Shown one piece after another: positions 1 through 10,065 of a stretch of 64,000 bases of DNA. The notes under the pieces are model-generated. The model made no database searches. It was not told the DNA's origin and saw nothing but the letters and a program-made list of their open reading frames with translations. The stretch's first letter is position 1. Every line of letters starts with the position of its first letter. The DNA comes from Candidatus Poribacteria bacterium (GTDB taxonomy: Bacteria; Poribacteria; WGA-4E; WGA-3G), in assembly GCA_958295815.1 (NCBI GenBank), contig OY282374.1:4430682-4494681 (forward strand), written 5' to 3'. A program made the position numbers and the translations under genes.

Positions 1-385
1 ATAGCACCGTCGCTGTTTCATGTGCGTTGTTCCATGCAGCCCAGTGTAAGGGACCGAAACCCTTATCATTCTGTGCGTTAACATCAGCACCATTTTCCAG
101 CAATACCGCCGCAGCTTCATAAGTATTGTGCCATGCAGCCCAATGCAGCGGAGGGTACCCATATTGATCCGCTGCATTGACATCAGCACCATTTTTTAGC
201 AATACTGACGCAGCTTCACAAGCATTGTCTCGTGCCGCATCGTGCAAGGAAGTATAGCCAGCGTTTACGGGATCAACGGTCGGTGCTGTGCTGACAGATG
301 TTGAGGAATTGCCTGTACCTTTCCTACCGGTTTCGATAGTGTCCTCTGATTCTGAGACATCAGATGCGATTCGTTGCTTATCCAA
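1..385 (-). CDS. Ankyrin-repeat protein, partial (C-terminus beyond window)
   Basis: Reading the minus strand gives about 128 residues. A low-complexity Ser/Thr-rich N-terminus of about 35 residues is followed by at least three ankyrin units, each ending in the hallmark NGADVNA and containing LHWAAW or LHDAA. Ankyrin repeats bind proteins; no enzymatic domain is visible. I chose the TTG at 385 because it follows GGGAG by 9 bases and no ATG or GTG lies between the upstream in-frame stop and the first repeat. No signal peptide is visible, so a cytoplasmic place is likely, though the real start could differ. The gene runs off the left edge, so its C-terminal domains are unknown. Confidence 0.8.
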   Translation of the reverse strand, partial: MDKQRIASDVSESEDTIETGRKGTGNSSTSVSTAPTVDPVNAGYTSLHDAARDNACEAASVLLKNGADVNAADQYGYPPLHWAAWHNTYEAAAVLLENGADVNAQNDKGFGPLHWAAWNNAHETATVL

Positions 386-504
386 AATGGCAATCTCCCT
401 ATTTTTTAAGGACAGAATTCTAAATTAATAATTATAATACATTCGGCGTAAAAATGCTACATTTTTTGCCCTAATATAACTTTCAATCGTGTGACAAAAC
501 AAAA

Positions 505-792
505 TCATTCAGCGATTTCGGGTTTAACGACTTTGAACTTGAACTCACCGGGTTTAACATAACCGAGCCGTTTTCTGGCGAGCCGTTCCTTCGTAAGCGT
601 ATCGCTTTTCAGCATTTCGACGCGCTGCTGAAGCAGATCCCGTTCAGCTTCCAATTTCCGTATCTCAGCGCGGTAGGCTTCCTCGGCGATCTGTGCCTGT
701 TGCCAATCGCTGTAGCCATTCATGAATTGCCTGACGCTTACCAGTAGCAAGCCGAGCGCGATTAGAAATAAGATAGATCTCACAATGCTCAT
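505..792 (-). CDS. ftsB: FtsB/DivIC-like septum formation protein
   Basis: A 95-residue bitopic membrane protein: one N-terminal transmembrane segment (about residues 5-22, SILFLIALGLLLVSV), then a coiled coil (about 35-70, rich in E, K, L and Q), then the family-typical tail with ERLARKRLGYVKPGE. FtsB/DivIC proteins join FtsL and FtsQ in the division septum. It lies 107 bases downstream of enolase on the same strand, the eno-ftsB order known from proteobacteria, which supports the call. A TTG twelve bases upstream could add four residues; neither start has a strong ribosome site. The eno-ftsB pair may be the end of the long korA-korB-ccmAB-eno transcript. Confidence 0.85.
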   Translation of the reverse strand: MSIVRSILFLIALGLLLVSVRQFMNGYSDWQQAQIAEEAYRAEIRKLEAERDLLQQRVEMLKSDTLTKERLARKRLGYVKPGEFKFKVVKPEIAE

Positions 793-910
793 AATGTAAA
801 GCAAAGACGAATTCAGCCGGATATAGACTACATTCCGTCTGAAAAAAGTTTTATACGAAGCGAAGATAATTTAGGACAGCACGAGCACTGCCCTATCCGA
901 ATACAGGGTT

Positions 911-2945
<2,035 letters not shown>

Positions 2946-2973
2946 GTTTGTCCCAATTTGAAAGTGTCTATCT

Positions 2974-3693
2974 TCAGCTGCTTCGGATCGGTGTGCCTAT
3001 CAACCTCTCCTCATACTTGAACAGAAGTGCTTCTGCTGTGATTCCATCTTTCTGTGCGACCTCTTCGAGTTCGCCGTTTATCATAAAGAGAAACCTTGTG
3101 CCCACGAGATAGCCCAACTCCGTGTTGTGTGTTGTGACGACAATTCCGGTCCCATTTTGGCGTTCTTGTGTAATGCGTTCCAAGACGAACTGCTTCGCAG
3201 AAGCATCCAGTCCGGAGAAGGGTTCATCAAGTAACAAAACGGAGGGATGATGGAGAAGGGCTCTGGCGATCATAAAACGCTGCGTCATACCACGAGAAAA
3301 AATATGTAGGGGTTCATGGATAAAACGCTGCAGACCGACTTCAGCGAGAAGCGTTGTTGCGCGATGTTCAAATTCTGTGACACCGTACATCTGCGCGAAG
3401 AACTTCAGATTCTCATAAGGGCTGAAGGTCGGATAAGCCAGATGTTCATGAATGACGACCCCTAACGCCTTTCGCACGTGCGAAGCATCAGCGATTGCAT
3501 CAGTGCCTTCAATCTCAAGTTCCCCCGATGTTGGTCGGAGGAGTGTTGCGAGAATTTTGATGAGTGTCGTTTTTCCTGCCCCGTTAGGACCGAAAATCGT
3601 AGCGACTTCTCCTGGACGAACCGAGAGTGTAGCATTTTTGACGATTGAGCGGTGTCCAAAGTCCTTCGTGAGTTGAGAAGCACGGATGCGCAT
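2974..3693 (-). CDS. ccmA: Heme exporter ATP-binding protein (CcmA-type ABC ATPase)
   Basis: ABC ATPase of 239 residues, partner of the adjacent CcmB. Walker A is GPNGAGKTT, the signature is FSRGMTQR (a degenerate LSGGQ as often seen in CcmA-like ATPases), Walker B is VLLLDEPFSGLD and the switch His is in VVTTHN. The ATG at 3693 (MRIRASQLTKDFG) begins the domain; an upstream ATG at 3738 would add 15 residues encoded partly by a GC-rich palindromic repeat, so it is probably not used. The pairing with ccmB, rather than sequence alone, gives the heme-export assignment. Transcription probably comes from the kor genes upstream. Confidence 0.88.
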   Translation of the reverse strand: MRIRASQLTKDFGHRSIVKNATLSVRPGEVATIFGPNGAGKTTLIKILATLLRPTSGELEIEGTDAIADASHVRKALGVVIHEHLAYPTFSPYENLKFFAQMYGVTEFEHRATTLLAEVGLQRFIHEPLHIFSRGMTQRFMIARALLHHPSVLLLDEPFSGLDASAKQFVLERITQERQNGTGIVVTTHNTELGYLVGTRFLFMINGELEEVAQKDGITAEALLFKYEERLIGTPIRSS

Positions 3694-3727
3694 GGTATGA
3701 ACAGTTCCGTAGCGGGAAAAAAGCATT

Positions 3728-3748
3728 GGGCGGGACACCGCCCCGCCC
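3728..3748. repeat. GGGCGGG palindromic repeat, copy 1
   Basis: GGGCGGG (3728-3734) pairs with CCCGCCC (3742-3748) around a 7-base loop. The flank AAGCATT before it matches AAGCAAT before the hairpin at 35898, so both seem to be copies of one dispersed repeat. It lies between korB and ccmA and has no T-run, so it is not a standard intrinsic terminator. Confidence 0.6.
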
Positions 3749-3838
3749 TACATGCCGTGCCCCACCCGTTACTGGGAAGGGTACATCGCGAACAACAAGG
3801 TAGGTGTATGCAATAACCTACCGATACTACGCCCGTAT

Positions 3839-4750
3839 TTACATCATACTCTGGATGATTGCGTCACCCTGTTCTTTGCTAATACCGAGCGGTTGATGTG
3901 CCATGGGACCGTTATCTAAAACGGGTTCCATTTCATCTAAGGCGGGACGACTGGTATCTTGATAGAACAAGCCAATCGGAATCTCTTCTCCCCATTTGAC
4001 AGCTTCTTCAAGAGCAGCGGCCTTATCACTCGGATCGTGGTTTTCGAGTTCATTGACGCGCTGTTTGAAAAAGTCACTGGTATTGTCTTTATTGAAAGTA
4101 ATGCAAGGACTAAACACATCAATAAGGGCAAAACCCTTGTGTTGCATGCCGTTGTATATCAATTCTGTCAGTTGTCTTGGATTACCACTAAACCCTCTTG
4201 CGACGTAGGTTGCTCCTGTAACAATTGCCATAGCAATCGGATTGAGCGGAGCCTCTATATTACCAAAAGGTGTGCTTTTGGTTTTCATATCCATCAAACT
4301 TGTCGGGGAGGCTTGACCAATGGTCAACCCGTAAATCTGGTTGTCCATTACAATATAGAGGAGGTCAATATTCTTTCGCATCGTATGAACGAAATGGTTT
4401 CCGCCGATGCCATATCCGTCCCCATCGCCGCCTGTAACAACGACGTTCATCTCGTGATTAGCGAGTTTGGCACCAGTTGCAACTGCGAGTGATCGTCCAT
4501 GGAGCGTATGCATTCCATACGTCCGGATGTAGCCAGGAAGGTTGGAGGAACAACCAATGCCACTCACGGTGAGGTGTTCATGATTGCCTTTACCGAGTTT
4601 TGCATAAGCATTTTGCAGGGAACTGAGTACACCGTAATCACCACAGCCTGCACACCAATCTGGACGAACATCGCCTTGAAAATCTTTCGCCGTAGGCGCG
4701 CCTTTAACAGGTCTTTCTCGTTTCGCCTTGGGTCTTTCTCGTTTCGCCAT
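3839..4750 (-). CDS. korB: 2-oxoacid:ferredoxin oxidoreductase, beta subunit (KorB-like)
   Basis: Thiamine-diphosphate subunit of a 2-oxoacid (probably 2-oxoglutarate) ferredoxin oxidoreductase, 303 residues. PDWCAGCGDYG gives cysteines for a 4Fe-4S cluster, and GGDGDGYGIGGNHF plus MDNQIYGLTIGQASPTS form the ThDP/Mg site. A further conserved Cys lies in VFSPCITFN. The start at 4750 is preferred because AGGAGG stands nine bases upstream; the ATG at 4759 abuts that site. The N-terminus holds a small tandem copy, AKRERPK-AKRERPV, coded by a 21-base repeat. It follows korA by 18 bases. Substrate is inferred from the gamma-alpha fused partner; pyruvate is less likely. Confidence 0.9.
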   Translation of the reverse strand: MAKRERPKAKRERPVKGAPTAKDFQGDVRPDWCAGCGDYGVLSSLQNAYAKLGKGNHEHLTVSGIGCSSNLPGYIRTYGMHTLHGRSLAVATGAKLANHEMNVVVTGGDGDGYGIGGNHFVHTMRKNIDLLYIVMDNQIYGLTIGQASPTSLMDMKTKSTPFGNIEAPLNPIAMAIVTGATYVARGFSGNPRQLTELIYNGMQHKGFALIDVFSPCITFNKDNTSDFFKQRVNELENHDPSDKAAALEEAVKWGEEIPIGLFYQDTSRPALDEMEPVLDNGPMAHQPLGISKEQGDAIIQSMM

Positions 4751-4768
4751 CTGATTCATCCTCCTGTG

Positions 4769-6550
4769 TTAAACGACGATTTCTTGGTAAGGAATATAAA
4801 GCTCTGTCTTGCTACTGAGGAGTTCTCGGACTCCATCAGCAATATGGTGGGGCATAAACGGCTCGCCATCGTATTTTCGGATCTGACCGTCCGCCTTAAA
4901 TCCGGTTTCACCGCGTAGGAATCGTGCGAATTGACCGGAGTAGTTACACTCAACGATAACGGAGTGAGCTGATTTTGCGAGCACCTCGTTGACTGCATCT
5001 TCATCTATTGGATAGAGCCACTTAAAATGGATATGGTTGGTGACAACGCCAGCTTCAGTCAGGAGCTGAGCGGCTTCCGCGATCACACTGAGCGTAGATC
5101 CCCACCCAACGAGGGTGACTTCGGCATCTTCAGGTCCTTCAAGCGTCGGGGGCGGTAGGAGTTCAAGGATACCGTCCATTTTCCGCTGCCGTTTCTCCAT
5201 GATGTCACGCCGCTTATGTGGATTCGTGAATTCATCGCTAATCAGAGTGCCGTCTTCATCGTGATCATCGGTCGCGACGACGTGAACGTGGCCTGGGGTA
5301 CCGGGGATTGCTCGCGGTGAAATTCCACTGTCGGTAATCTCGTATCGGAGGTATTCACCATCGGGTTGTGCGGGAGCACTGATAAGTGCGCCGCGGTCAA
5401 TTTCCGGTTGCCAATCGACGGAGTCTGGTTCAAAGGTCGTGAAACCCATGGAAAGCGTGAGATCGGAGAGCACCATACCCGGACATTGGAATTTATCTAC
5501 AAGATTGAAAAGTTCAGGAATAGTGTCAAAACCGTCCATAATGCTTGTAGGGGCGACAACAATCTTCGGGAAATCGCCTTGGCTCGCACCGAGGATCTGC
5601 CATAGATCGCCCTGCTCGGTTTTTGTAGGCAAGCCTGTGGAGGGACCACCGCGTTGGACGTTAATAACGACGATAGGAATTTCCATCATACCAGCACTGC
5701 CAATAGCTTCTGACATGAGAGCGAATCCGCCGCCTGATGTTGCGCACATAGCGCGGCATCCGGCATGTGCTGCACCAATAATCATATTAACGACACTAAT
5801 TTCGTCTTCACATTGGCGGACCATGATATTTAGGTCGCGAGCGTTGTTTGCCATCCAGTGAAGGACACCCGTTGAAGGACTCATGGGATAGGCAGCGTAA
5901 AATTTGACGCCTGCGGCTGCACCACCCATTGCCATTGCTGAATTTCCATCAACGAAAGCGAGAGCAGGTTCCTGTTTTTCAAACTGAGCTTCAAAGGCGG
6001 TGAAGTGTTCTGTTGCGTGATTGTAGCCTGCACGCGCCACGTCAATATTCGCATCCACCAATGCCTGCCCTTTGCGTCCGAACGTCAGGTTAATGATGTC
6101 CTCAAGCACCTGTAAATCTCCACCAACCATTTTCAAAGCGACACCGAACATACAGATGTTCAGCATTAATTTTCTTCTATCGGTAGCGTTGGATAACTCT
6201 GAATAGGAGATAGGACACAGTTGGATGTCATCGCGCTCTGGTGTGGTTTTAACATCATCACTGTTATAGATAATTGCGCCGCCGGGTGCGACATGTGGAA
6301 GGTGTACTTCTAAACTGTTCCGATCTAAGGCAATAATCATGTCTATCTTATCGCCGTGGTTTGCCACCGGTTCGGAACTAATTCTGACGGTAAGGAAGGT
6401 ATGACCGCCGCGGATGAGGGATTGGTAAGCACTATAGGTATAGACGTGGAGACCGTGCCGAGCGCAGATTTGGCTCATACTCTTACCAACGGTGTCAATC
6501 CCTTGACCGGGTGCCCCTCCTACAGCGATTACAAAATCGTACTTTGCCAT
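4769..6550 (-). CDS. korA: 2-oxoacid:ferredoxin oxidoreductase, fused gamma-alpha subunit (KorA-like)
   Basis: 593 residues. The N-terminal 190 or so form the gamma domain (VGGAPGQGIDTVGK, RGGHTFLTVRISS), and the rest is the alpha domain with DGNSAMAMGGAAAGVKFYAAYPMSPST, ATSGGGFALMSEAIG and NVQRGGPSTGLPTKTEQGDL. This fusion is typical of the aerobically used KorAB type, which oxidises 2-oxoglutarate to succinyl-CoA and reduces ferredoxin. AAGGGAG precedes the ATG by a good distance. A promoter on the minus strand lies about 190 bases upstream. Reduced ferredoxin made here could feed complex I encoded at 54-64 kb, which lacks the NADH module in this cluster. Confidence 0.93.
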   Translation of the reverse strand: MAKYDFVIAVGGAPGQGIDTVGKSMSQICARHGLHVYTYSAYQSLIRGGHTFLTVRISSEPVANHGDKIDMIIALDRNSLEVHLPHVAPGGAIIYNSDDVKTTPERDDIQLCPISYSELSNATDRRKLMLNICMFGVALKMVGGDLQVLEDIINLTFGRKGQALVDANIDVARAGYNHATEHFTAFEAQFEKQEPALAFVDGNSAMAMGGAAAGVKFYAAYPMSPSTGVLHWMANNARDLNIMVRQCEDEISVVNMIIGAAHAGCRAMCATSGGGFALMSEAIGSAGMMEIPIVVINVQRGGPSTGLPTKTEQGDLWQILGASQGDFPKIVVAPTSIMDGFDTIPELFNLVDKFQCPGMVLSDLTLSMGFTTFEPDSVDWQPEIDRGALISAPAQPDGEYLRYEITDSGISPRAIPGTPGHVHVVATDDHDEDGTLISDEFTNPHKRRDIMEKRQRKMDGILELLPPPTLEGPEDAEVTLVGWGSTLSVIAEAAQLLTEAGVVTNHIHFKWLYPIDEDAVNEVLAKSAHSVIVECNYSGQFARFLRGETGFKADGQIRKYDGEPFMPHHIADGVRELLSSKTELYIPYQEIVV

Positions 6551-6743
6551 CTTGGCTCCCTTCTAATTTTTCCGTATTCCATTCCGATGTCGCACAATTT
6601 ACCGAAAACACGCCACAGTTCGTCGAATCTGAGGACACCAGATTGGTGGATAAATAAGCAAATTGATTCGTTTGTTAGTTACGTTGCAATATTTGCGTCT
6701 TTTTCTTAATATTCATGCACGTAAATATAGTCTACTTTTTTTA

Positions 6744-6773
6744 ATTATACCACATTTGAGCCTAATTTTTCAA
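6744..6773 (-). promoter_or_regulatory. Sigma70-like promoter for korA operon
   Basis: On the minus strand TTGAAA (6773-6768) and TATAAT (6749-6744) are separated by 18 bases. It faces korA and would give a leader of about 190 bases. The 6551-6778 gap otherwise holds only AT-rich sequence. Confidence 0.6.
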
Positions 6774-6778
6774 ATTTT

Positions 6779-7387
6779 TTAACGATGCAATGCCATAAGT
6801 GCTTGTTTCGCTTCTGGGGTGCCAATTTTATCCAAGGCATACGCCACATGCTGTTGAACACGTTCAGAATCATCTTCCAATGCCGCGATTAGCGCGGGTA
6901 CGGCATCCTTGGCGGCACTCTCAAGGTTTGCGAGCGCATAAGCACTATAAGTTCGGACCTCATCCTCTGGATCGCTTAAAGCCTGAATAAGTATCGGTAT
7001 CGCGTCAACCGCAGCACACCCCATATTGCTGAAGGCACGGATAGCATATTCGCGGAACTGTTCATCTAAGTCCTGTAAAGCCTCGCCCAGCGCGGGAATA
7101 GCGGGTGTGCCAATACGACCTAACGTATCGCTAATGCATAGGGCGTGATACCGTCCCACTATCGCCAATTTTTCCATGAGTGGTGACACTGCAGGTTCAC
7201 CAATTTCCGCTAAGATGTCGGCGGCTTGGTCAGGAACATCCCACAAGTTCTCGGAGAGTGCCTCAATCAATTGTGGAATAGCGGGTTCACCGATAGCAAC
7301 CAGATCTTTCTTTGCTGCCTCACGGACATCGTCATCCATATCTGACAAATCGTCGATTAAGTCAGCTATGGTGCGTTCGTCCTCCAT
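6779..7387 (-). CDS. HEAT-repeat protein
   Basis: 202 residues made almost wholly of HEAT units (about five), with repeated AVPALIAAL, AIPALGEAL and AIPILIQALSD motifs each followed by a short helix such as VRTYSAYALANL. Such alpha-solenoids bind proteins; no catalytic residue is expected. No signal peptide, so cytoplasmic. AAGGAG lies upstream of the ATG. Its first 60 residues are clearly related to those of the gene directly upstream (IADLI...MD..V..AAK..L.AIG.PA.PQLI), so the pair arose by tandem duplication. It is the last gene of the ccmEFH transcript; whether it has a role in cytochrome assembly is unknown. Confidence 0.85.
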   Translation of the reverse strand: MEDERTIADLIDDLSDMDDDVREAAKKDLVAIGEPAIPQLIEALSENLWDVPDQAADILAEIGEPAVSPLMEKLAIVGRYHALCISDTLGRIGTPAIPALGEALQDLDEQFREYAIRAFSNMGCAAVDAIPILIQALSDPEDEVRTYSAYALANLESAAKDAVPALIAALEDDSERVQQHVAYALDKIGTPEAKQALMALHR

Positions 7388-7392
7388 CCTAT

Positions 7393-7788
7393 CTATTCTC
7401 CTTTCTTAACATACGCCAACATAGTGATAAGACGGTCAGTCTGTTCAGGTCGTAAGTACTTATAAAACCACTCCGAAAACTCGCGTTCGGCTCTGGTGAG
7501 TTCGGCTGTTAACTCTGGGACGGTGGATTCCCCGATTTCCGCCAGTATTTCCGAAGCCAGATTCGCCATCTGTTCCATGTAAACAGGGATAGCAGATTCC
7601 TCGATGTGTGTGTAGAACTCGGCACCATACCCGGAAACATACCAGCATTCTTGGGTGAGAACATCAATTAACTGAGGAACAGCGGGTCTGCCTATGGCAA
7701 TGAGTTCCGCTTTCGCTGCGTTCTGAACATTCTCGTCCATATGACCTAACATGACTATCAAATCAGCGATGTGGTGTTTGCTATGCAT
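7393..7788 (-). CDS. Short HEAT-like protein with chimeric C-terminal tail
   Basis: 131 residues. The first 90 or so are degenerate HEAT repeats, paralogous to the downstream 202-residue protein. The last 30 (EFSEWFYKYLRPEQTDRL) match the C-terminus of the gene just upstream (EISERVYKRLRREQTERL), a SHOCT-like helical tail. So this protein looks like a fusion of the two neighbours, perhaps made by recombination between them. ATG 7788 overlaps the preceding stop by 8 bases, suggesting translational coupling. Function unknown. Confidence 0.75.
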   Translation of the reverse strand: MHSKHHIADLIVMLGHMDENVQNAAKAELIAIGRPAVPQLIDVLTQECWYVSGYGAEFYTHIEESAIPVYMEQMANLASEILAEIGESTVPELTAELTRAEREFSEWFYKYLRPEQTDRLITMLAYVKKGE

Positions 7789-9100
7789 TGTTTTCCCTTT
7801 TTTGTTGCTCTAAGAGCGTGGTGAGGCGTTCAGTTTGTTCTCGGCGCAATCGTTTGTAGACGCGCTCCGAGATCTCCTGCTTCTCATATTTATCATCAAG
7901 ATGCGTAATGAATTCAAGCCTTGCGATGCGGACATGCTCGCGATCATTTGGATCAAGTTTACGGAGCCAACCCACATCTGGTGGTGTCGCGGCATCGTCA
8001 ATATTATTTGCCGCTGTGCTATTATTAGGCGTGCGGAGTTTGAAAAGTGCGGCTACGAAAAAGCCACCGGTTAATGCCGCCGCAACAGCAATAAGAATCA
8101 ACTTTCCGATGTCAGATGTTTGTCCGGGTAAAGCACCACTGGCAGAGCCCATGTTTACATTAAGGGTCAAATCAACAGTCGTCCCCGCTTTGAAAGTCTT
8201 TCCTGCAGTACTCTGATATATAAGATAAACGCCACCATGAATTTGTTCGCGTTTTGGTGCATCAAAAAACTTAGCATTCGGCGTAAAATTGATACCTTCA
8301 GGAACAAAAAAATAGAATTCTGTGGTGTCAAAATTCAAGCGGCGGGATAAATTCAGCTTGCTCTTTTCAACATGAAAGATATAATCATAATCTATCAGTG
8401 ATTCGCCAGGTGGTAGTGGCGTAGTGAGAACGACTTCATTGGTGGCAGGATCTATCGTGAGTGCCTTCGTGGAACGTGACTGAAAACCTTCAGTCCGTAT
8501 CGGGAGCGTTAAATGTAAACCGACTGTTTGCGTGCCGTGTTTCGTTTGGAAAGGCAGATCGCTCTGATTTACAATGCCGACTGCTTCAAACACTGTAACA
8601 GCCCCATCCGGTGCATGGTCTGGCGGTGGCGGTGCAATGACAAAACTGTGTGCTTTAATCTGAACTTGCGTTTTGTCATCTGTAAATGCCCCGATGTCGA
8701 AATTAAGGGTTATATTCGGAGCCCAAGTTGACAAAACAATATCTTTCTCCGTATAATCAGTGTCTTCATAAAGAGTAGCAACTGTGTAATGGACACTCGG
8801 ATCAAGCGGTAAATCTCCAAAACGGTAATTCCCGTCTTCATCTGTTGTTGTTTCTTGTGTTTCAGCAATATCACCTTTGTGAATCGTGAGGATCATAGGA
8901 TGTGCGACGAGCGGTTCCTGACGTTTTCTGTCAATAACTGTGCCTTGAATGTCACCAGGTGTTGCTGTTTGGGCATGAGAGTTAGGAAGCCAGAAAAGCG
9001 TCAGGGCAACTGCTAACAGGCTACCGATGCACGCCGAAATGACACATCGAACCTGTAGGTTGCCCCTTAAATTGCTGTATGAGAATGGGTTAATGTGCAT
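7781..9100 (-). CDS. Exported membrane protein with carboxypeptidase-regulatory-like domain
   Basis: 439 residues. A signal peptide or anchor (about residues 20-42, ending in SHAQ) is followed by a CarboxypepD-reg beta-sandwich (IQGTVIDRKRQEPLVAHPMILTIHKG region, about 48-120), a long beta-rich periplasmic domain, one C-terminal transmembrane helix (LILIAVAAALTGGFFVAALF) and a charged cytoplasmic tail with a SHOCT-like helix pair. ATG 9100 is preferred: it lies one base beyond the stop of the upstream ccmI-like gene, with GGAA nearby; an ATG 33 bases earlier is possible. Its place within the ccm cluster suggests a periplasmic or membrane role in that pathway, but no known Ccm protein has this architecture. 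Confidence 0.75.
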   Translation of the reverse strand: MHINPFSYSNLRGNLQVRCVISACIGSLLAVALTLFWLPNSHAQTATPGDIQGTVIDRKRQEPLVAHPMILTIHKGDIAETQETTTDEDGNYRFGDLPLDPSVHYTVATLYEDTDYTEKDIVLSTWAPNITLNFDIGAFTDDKTQVQIKAHSFVIAPPPPDHAPDGAVTVFEAVGIVNQSDLPFQTKHGTQTVGLHLTLPIRTEGFQSRSTKALTIDPATNEVVLTTPLPPGESLIDYDYIFHVEKSKLNLSRRLNFDTTEFYFFVPEGINFTPNAKFFDAPKREQIHGGVYLIYQSTAGKTFKAGTTVDLTLNVNMGSASGALPGQTSDIGKLILIAVAAALTGGFFVAALFKLRTPNNSTAANNIDDAATPPDVGWLRKLDPNDREHVRIARLEFITHLDDKYEKQEISERVYKRLRREQTERLTTLLEQQKRENNA

Positions 9101-9101
9101 A

Positions 9102-9446
9102 TTACGTTCCACGTTGTTGTTTAAATCTCTCAATTTCTGCTTCTACATCCGACAAGGATTCCTCTTCAAGCTGCACGATAACGTGTGCGGTTTCTTGCAA
9201 GAGTCCCTCGCGTAATTCTTGGTAGTCGGTTTCCGAGAGTTTTCCGATCTCATAATCCTCATCAAGTTCTGCGAGTGCGGCGTAGCTGCGTTCACGTTCT
9301 TGGAAGAGGGTCTGCCGCCGTTCTTCGATTATATCCTCAGACATCTGAGAGTGTTGTGTCTTGGTTTTCGAGAAAATTGGGAATCCGAGATAAACAAGAA
9401 GCATGATTCCGAGGATTACCAGCCATAAAAGAACAAGAGAAGACAT
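9102..9446 (-). CDS. CcmI-like cytochrome c biogenesis membrane protein
   Basis: 114 residues: one N-terminal transmembrane helix (SSLVLLWLVILGIMLLVYLGF), then a charged coiled-coil-forming region with ERERSYAALAELDEDYEIGKLSETDYQ. This helix-plus-(D/E)YE.GK(L/I)S..DY pattern is the N-terminal half of CcmI; the TPR half of proteobacterial CcmI is missing. Known CcmI presents apocytochrome to the CcmF/H heme ligation complex. Position directly after ccmH and ccmF supports the assignment. It could instead be a general small membrane protein of the same pathway. Confidence 0.7.
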   Translation of the reverse strand: MSSLVLLWLVILGIMLLVYLGFPIFSKTKTQHSQMSEDIIEERRQTLFQERERSYAALAELDEDYEIGKLSETDYQELREGLLQETAHVIVQLEEESLSDVEAEIERFKQQRGT

Positions 9447-9492
9447 AAAAAACCTTTTTCAAAGTGTGTTATTTTGTGCGAGAAATTTCTAT

Positions 9493-10047
9493 TTATTTTT
9501 CTTCTTTGTATTTTTCGAGTTCCGCTTCAACCTGTTTCAGGGTCTTATCAGCAACCTGTTGGTTTGATCCTTCAGGTCCGTTTGTTGTTGCGACCGGCTG
9601 CTGCTTTGATTTTCGTAGCACCACAAAAGCAACACCTCCGATGAGGACAAAAATGACAGCGGGCATAATATAAGCAATCAGATTAATGCCTTCCGCTGGC
9701 ATAACCGCGTAAAATTGGGGTCCGTAGGTGTCAAGGTAATTGGTGCGGATTTGTTCGACTGTTTGCCCTGCCAACAGCTGATTGCTAAAATCGTCTTCAA
9801 TCCGCTCTGCCGTACCGCACACACAGACTTCGATCGTTTCCCGTTCACAACCACAGTAACAGTAGACTGTGGTGAGCAGCTCCTTGAGTTGAGACTCAAA
9901 TTGGGGATTTTCTGTGTTTTGGGATTCTGTCTGTGCTGTCGTAGTTGCGACGAAAAAGCAGGCAACGAGAAACACAGCAACCGACGCCAAACTAAAAATT
10001 AAAGCGGCGTTGAATGTTAAACTGTGCTCAAATTTTCCGACTTTCAT
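9493..10047 (-). CDS. ccmH: CcmH-family thiol-disulfide protein for cytochrome c maturation
   Basis: 184 residues. An N-terminal hydrophobic segment (15-38) exports the domain; a second transmembrane helix (about 124-146, GINLIAYIMPAVIFVLIGGV) anchors it. In between lies the CcmH three-helix domain, seen as AERIEDDFSNQLLAGQTVEQIRTNYLDTYGPQFYA. Instead of the usual LRCxxC there is CYCGC followed by CVC (Cys 63, 65, 67, 75 and 77). CcmH reduces apocytochrome CxxCH before heme attachment. A short charged C-terminal tail (EKYKEEK) is cytoplasmic. It follows ccmF by 18 bases and precedes the ccmI-like gene. Confidence 0.85.
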   Translation of the reverse strand: MKVGKFEHSLTFNAALIFSLASVAVFLVACFFVATTTAQTESQNTENPQFESQLKELLTTVYCYCGCERETIEVCVCGTAERIEDDFSNQLLAGQTVEQIRTNYLDTYGPQFYAVMPAEGINLIAYIMPAVIFVLIGGVAFVVLRKSKQQPVATTNGPEGSNQQVADKTLKQVEAELEKYKEEK

Positions 10048-10065
10048 AGTCTCGTCCCTATCTCA

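Noticed and set aside
3959-4492. Antisense frame of 177 codons inside korB
   Set aside because: Shadow of a well-supported gene; composition follows the opposite strand.
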